A stretch of DNA of 64,000 bases from Coleophoma eucalyptorum. Taxonomy: Eukaryota > Ascomycota > Leotiomycetes > Helotiales > Dermateaceae. The notes beneath the pieces were generated by a model. The model worked only from the letters and a program-made list of their open reading frames with translations, was not told the origin of the DNA and did no database searches. The DNA lies in NCBI GenBank assembly GCA_026120035.1, contig JALRME010000018.1, positions 62,001 through 126,000 on the forward strand, in the 5' to 3' direction. Shown one piece after another: positions 60,788 through 64,000 of the stretch (the first letter of the stretch is position 1; each line of letters begins with the position of its first letter). Position numbers and translations under genes: made by a program.

Positions 60788-62306
60788 GCTGCTCCCCAGC
60801 CCGACCTCGCCACTTACTCAATGTTACCGAACTTTGGTACGTGAACCTCGTCCACCGACCTTGCCAAGGGCTTATAGTTTTATTGCGTGGGATTCCTTCT
60901 AACTTCTATGGACTGGGACGCCAATATCACCAGCTGATTACAAAGGTTAACATTTACCAAGAAATTAAGACAGGAGACATGTAGAAGGTAGAAGGGGTAA
61001 CAAAAGCCGTCCCAGCTTCGAACTCGTGTTCGCAGTTTCTGTTGCTCGGCTGCAAACTTTGCGGACGTGCCTCACCCGCTCCTGAAGTCTCTCGGACCTC
61101 CTGGTTTACATGGTGCCGTGTCTTGGTAGTAGGCATCTCAACAAGTGCTTCTAATTGAAGCAGGATGTTCCGCAGGCATCACGTAAACGCAAGCAGTCAC
61201 TTACATGCACGTACTCTCGCACTGGTTACTTGTATACGTGCGTTCTACTCTGACTTACCCGTATATTGAGACGAAATGATAGATAGGATGATAATGGCCG
61301 GACAAATCAAAGGAGAACTAAGATGGGCGGTCAGTACACTTTGGGGGTCCGGCCAGGGCATACTTGCTATGGAGGCACACAAAGATCACTGGCATCATAG
61401 AACGAGTAGAGGCAATGACTGTGAACTATGCATTCCGCTGAACAGGTTCTCCCTCCATCCGCCTTCATGTCAAAGGACAGAGCACTTGTGACACCAAGCA
61501 AAAGGAATATAAAGCAGGCCAGCTAAGCATAGAGCGCAGATCATTCTCAGGGAAAATAAAAGAACGGAAAGAATGTGCACATCCTCTGCATAACAACAAT
61601 CTGTAGTACACGGACTACCTCCCACAACCACCTCGTCCACCATTTCACCATCAAAAAAATGACCTCGTTCCATCTTCATTCTTCTGTCCTCAGCAAGTAG
61701 CTATCCGTTAGAATTGCATACCTCATATCGAAGTCCGAGTTCGCTTCGACCACCCGCAGTTGATGTGAGTGTTGTGAACCGTCTGAGGAAAAAGAGAGCA
61801 AAGGGGCTCAATCTTCGCAGCCGTTCGTTTTGCTGGGCTTGGAATTAAATGAACCAAGTAGCTGTGTAAATGCTTCGCTGAGAAAACATAACAAGCTCAT
61901 ATCAATCTGATATTGTTATTGTTTCGTTTCGAATGAGAAGGTACAGGCTGAGAAGCGGCCAAAAAGAATGGCTACCCTTCAACCACACATCTAATCATGT
62001 CCTGCTTGCCCAAAACCACGAAGACATTGTCAGTAACTTCTCTTCAAAAAATTATTGTACATGGAGGTCACATTGAAAGCCGCAAGCAGTTCAGTGATTG
62101 CGCTTCCAATGAATAATCTCGGAACCACTTGAAACAGCTCTGGATAGATCTTGGGGAAAATTTCCATCCACTCTTCAAAGTTGATTTGTCAGAGCCTGCA
62201 AACCTTGTTGCAGAGAGCTTATTCTTTGCGGAATTTGTCTCGACAGAGTATTGCTATGAGCTTTGTTCAAGCCATCTGCCTTATTCAACGAACCAGATCC
62301 CCAAAA

Positions 62307-64000
62307 TCAGTTTAGCGAGCGACTAATTCGTTGAATCTCTATGAGACCTCTGTGTGCCAACTTTGGGGGTTGTGAATTCTTTCTGGAGTCATACCAATCG
62401 ATATCAGTTAACTGCAGCTTTCTAGCACGCTGACCGCTGCGGTTGCTACCAGATTTATCAAATCTAGCAGGACCCATAGCAGCAGTCTTCTCGAGACCTG
62501 CAGAGTTCTGTTTAATATTTGGATTTGGGAGTAGGGGTGTGAAGTGTGAATCACCATCTTGTTCTTCGACGTCGCGTAGATCATAGTTGAGAACTAAGTT
62601 TTTGATGCGCTGCTGTTCCTCTTTCTCAGCAGCCTGTTGAGTCCTCATAGCGATTGCGAAGTTCGAATCCGAAGGAAGCGAGACGGTCTTGGTCTAGTAG
62701 TAGTACGGGTTAGAACCTTCTCTCAGAAAAGGGGGAGGGGGATAGCCCTACAGTTTGACGATTGCCGCGCTTTGTGAGTAGAGAAAATGCCATTGTACCA
62801 GAGGGTAGGACATTGGTGGGGGCAGTTTCCTCGCTCATCTCGCTCGAACTGTTGATATCTCGGTCTCTTCGTCGCATCGGCAGGGGCAAATCAAATGTAG
62901 GTTTGCGATCAAATTTCCGGGACTCTAGACTCTCAGCCATCATCTTTGCATACTCACGCTCAAAATCAGCTTCATCTTCGGGGTCGACTTCTTCTTCTTG
63001 TCTCGTGACTATAATATTTTCTTCCTCGGAGTCAGTATCCCGTGTAGAAAGTGGTTCGTCGCCGTTGGATTCAGCCTAAACGACATTAGCAAGCGTATTT
63101 TAAACCGAGTAAAGCGATATACATCGTCGTCATCATCCACCGATCCCTCATCAGCTTCAGCAGCACCAATATCGGCTTCTCCATCACCATCTCCAAGGCC
63201 ATCGTCAGAATCATTGTCATCGCTCTCTGGCTCCTCAGGCTCAGCAACTTTATCAAGTCCCGTGGTTTTCTGGTCTTGAGCCATAGCAAGTTGGAAAGCG
63301 CGGCTAGCCTCCTCCAGATTGGAGGCAAGCTTCCATTGAGGTCTCGTCAGTGCAAAGACATCTTGAATGATAAACTCAATATCCATGGGCAGAATGTCTT
63401 TGGTGTAGATGTAGTACTGGAAGAATGACAGAAAGTAATCAAGCTTCTTCCCAGCAGCACCACGATTAAAGAAGATGCCGCAAGTTTCAAGAAGAGTTGC
63501 TACAAGACGAATTCGAAAGAAGTCATCTGGCATGTCTAACGGGTTTATCCGACCAGGAATTGGTGGCCCTCCTGCTCAAATCAGCTCAAGCTTTTACAGT
63601 ATTCGGACAAACACGTACCGTGACCGAATGTCATGATGCGATACATGGTATCGAAAATTACAGGGTGATCAACCATCCGGTAATTGTAAAGCTCCCCAAG
63701 ATACTTCACTTCCGCAAGCCTTCGCTGATTGAACTTGAAGTCGTTCTGTTCAAGGCCAACAGCAACATATTCAAGAACATTGTCTATGACGGCTGTGATA
63801 AAGTCCGGATGATATCTGTATAAAGCACCTGCAAGGACTGCGAGAAGGTGAATATTGCCATACTTGACCTTTCCTGGCTTGGAGAATATTTTTTCAAGCA
63901 CGGCAACGACCTTCTTCATTAGCTTGGCATTCAAATTGCAAGAAGGATCTCACCTCTGATTCTTCCCAATGAAGGGTGCGAATTTTCTTCAGTATTCTTG
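62307..64000 (-). CDS. upf2: Nonsense-mediated decay factor Upf2/Nmd2 (partial, 5' end beyond window)
   Basis: Visible exons complement(63954..64000, 63619..63913, 63123..63571, 62752..63075, 62307..62693). The first three encode the end of the third MIF4G-type helical domain: VAVLEKIFSKPGKVKYGNIHL, ALYRYHPDF, then YNYRMVDHPVIFDTMYRIMTFGHG joined to GGPPIPGRINPLDMPDDFFRIRLVATLLETCG. Two acidic stretches follow (about 25 residues rich in Asp/Glu each). The C-terminal exon has TKTVSLPSDSNFAIAMRTQQ and QQRIKNLVLNYDLRD, the family's Upf1-binding end. Upf2 bridges Upf1 and Upf3 on mRNAs with premature stops. The N-terminal two MIF4G domains lie outside. All splice phases close. Confidence 0.95.

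Larger units (their letters stand above)
59502..62306. other. Long intergenic region between upf2 3' end and chitin synthase gene
   Basis: About 2.8 kb. It should contain the chitin synthase promoter and the 3' UTR of upf2. It carries an 11-bp minisatellite (59,707-59,766) and a TC microsatellite (60,752-60,787). Open frames on both strands are short, overlapping and without motif. Confidence 0.5.

Overview
This is a piece of a filamentous ascomycete genome. Nearly every gene is split by short introns (mostly 46-70 bp) with GT..AG ends and CTNAC/CTGAC-like branch sites, and the proteins belong to ascomycete families. The wording of several proteins looks closest to Leotiomycetes (Helotiales), but that is an inference without a search. 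There is no prokaryotic operon, CRISPR array, prophage or intact transposon.

Layout. 1-2348: 3' truncated bro1 (minus, ESCRT-associated). 5145-6890: mdj1, mitochondrial DnaJ (minus). 7311-7947: SAP30-like Sin3-binding protein (minus). 10620-13979: C2H2 plus fungal-specific-domain transcription factor (plus). 16224-18369 and 18723-20638: two unrelated MFS transporters facing tail to tail, a TRI12-like one (plus) and a Jen1-like carboxylate symporter (minus). 23685-24478: small GPI-anchored surface protein. 25582-26980: DUF7053 protein. 28325-30833: LEU1-type isopropylmalate dehydratase with a candidate Leu3 site in its promoter. 31189-32489: DUF7730-like protein (minus). 33920-34020: intron-containing tRNA-Pro(CGG). 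34780-36958: long-chain acyl-CoA synthetase (minus). 37847-38845: EFM6-like protein methyltransferase. 39576-40849: a doubtful or decaying hypothetical gene. 41753-42730: secreted cutinase (minus). 43575-46050: Atos-family protein (minus), divergent from fyv7 (46588-47269). 49197-50937: bZIP/DUF3425 factor. 52354-54869: Hsp88/Sse1-type Hsp110. 56004-59501: class VI-like chitin synthase (minus; 5' exons tentative). 62307-64000: 5' truncated UPF2/NMD2 (minus).

The genes are mostly housekeeping (endosomal sorting, protein folding, leucine synthesis, lipid activation, rRNA processing, NMD), mixed with accessory genes for nutrient uptake and the surface (transporters, cutinase, GPI protein, chitin synthase). 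They do not form an evident metabolic cluster. Gene-poor spacers of 2-3 kb lie at 2349-5144, 7948-10619, 13980-16223, 20639-23684 and 59502-62306.

Exon coordinates were worked out by hand from reading frame, splice signals and remembered family conservation. All exon phases close. I see no convincing new biological system. The best leads are a possible in-frame exitron in hsp88, the doubtful gene at 39.6-40.8 kb, the 5' structure of the chitin synthase gene, and a Leu3-like site upstream of leu1.
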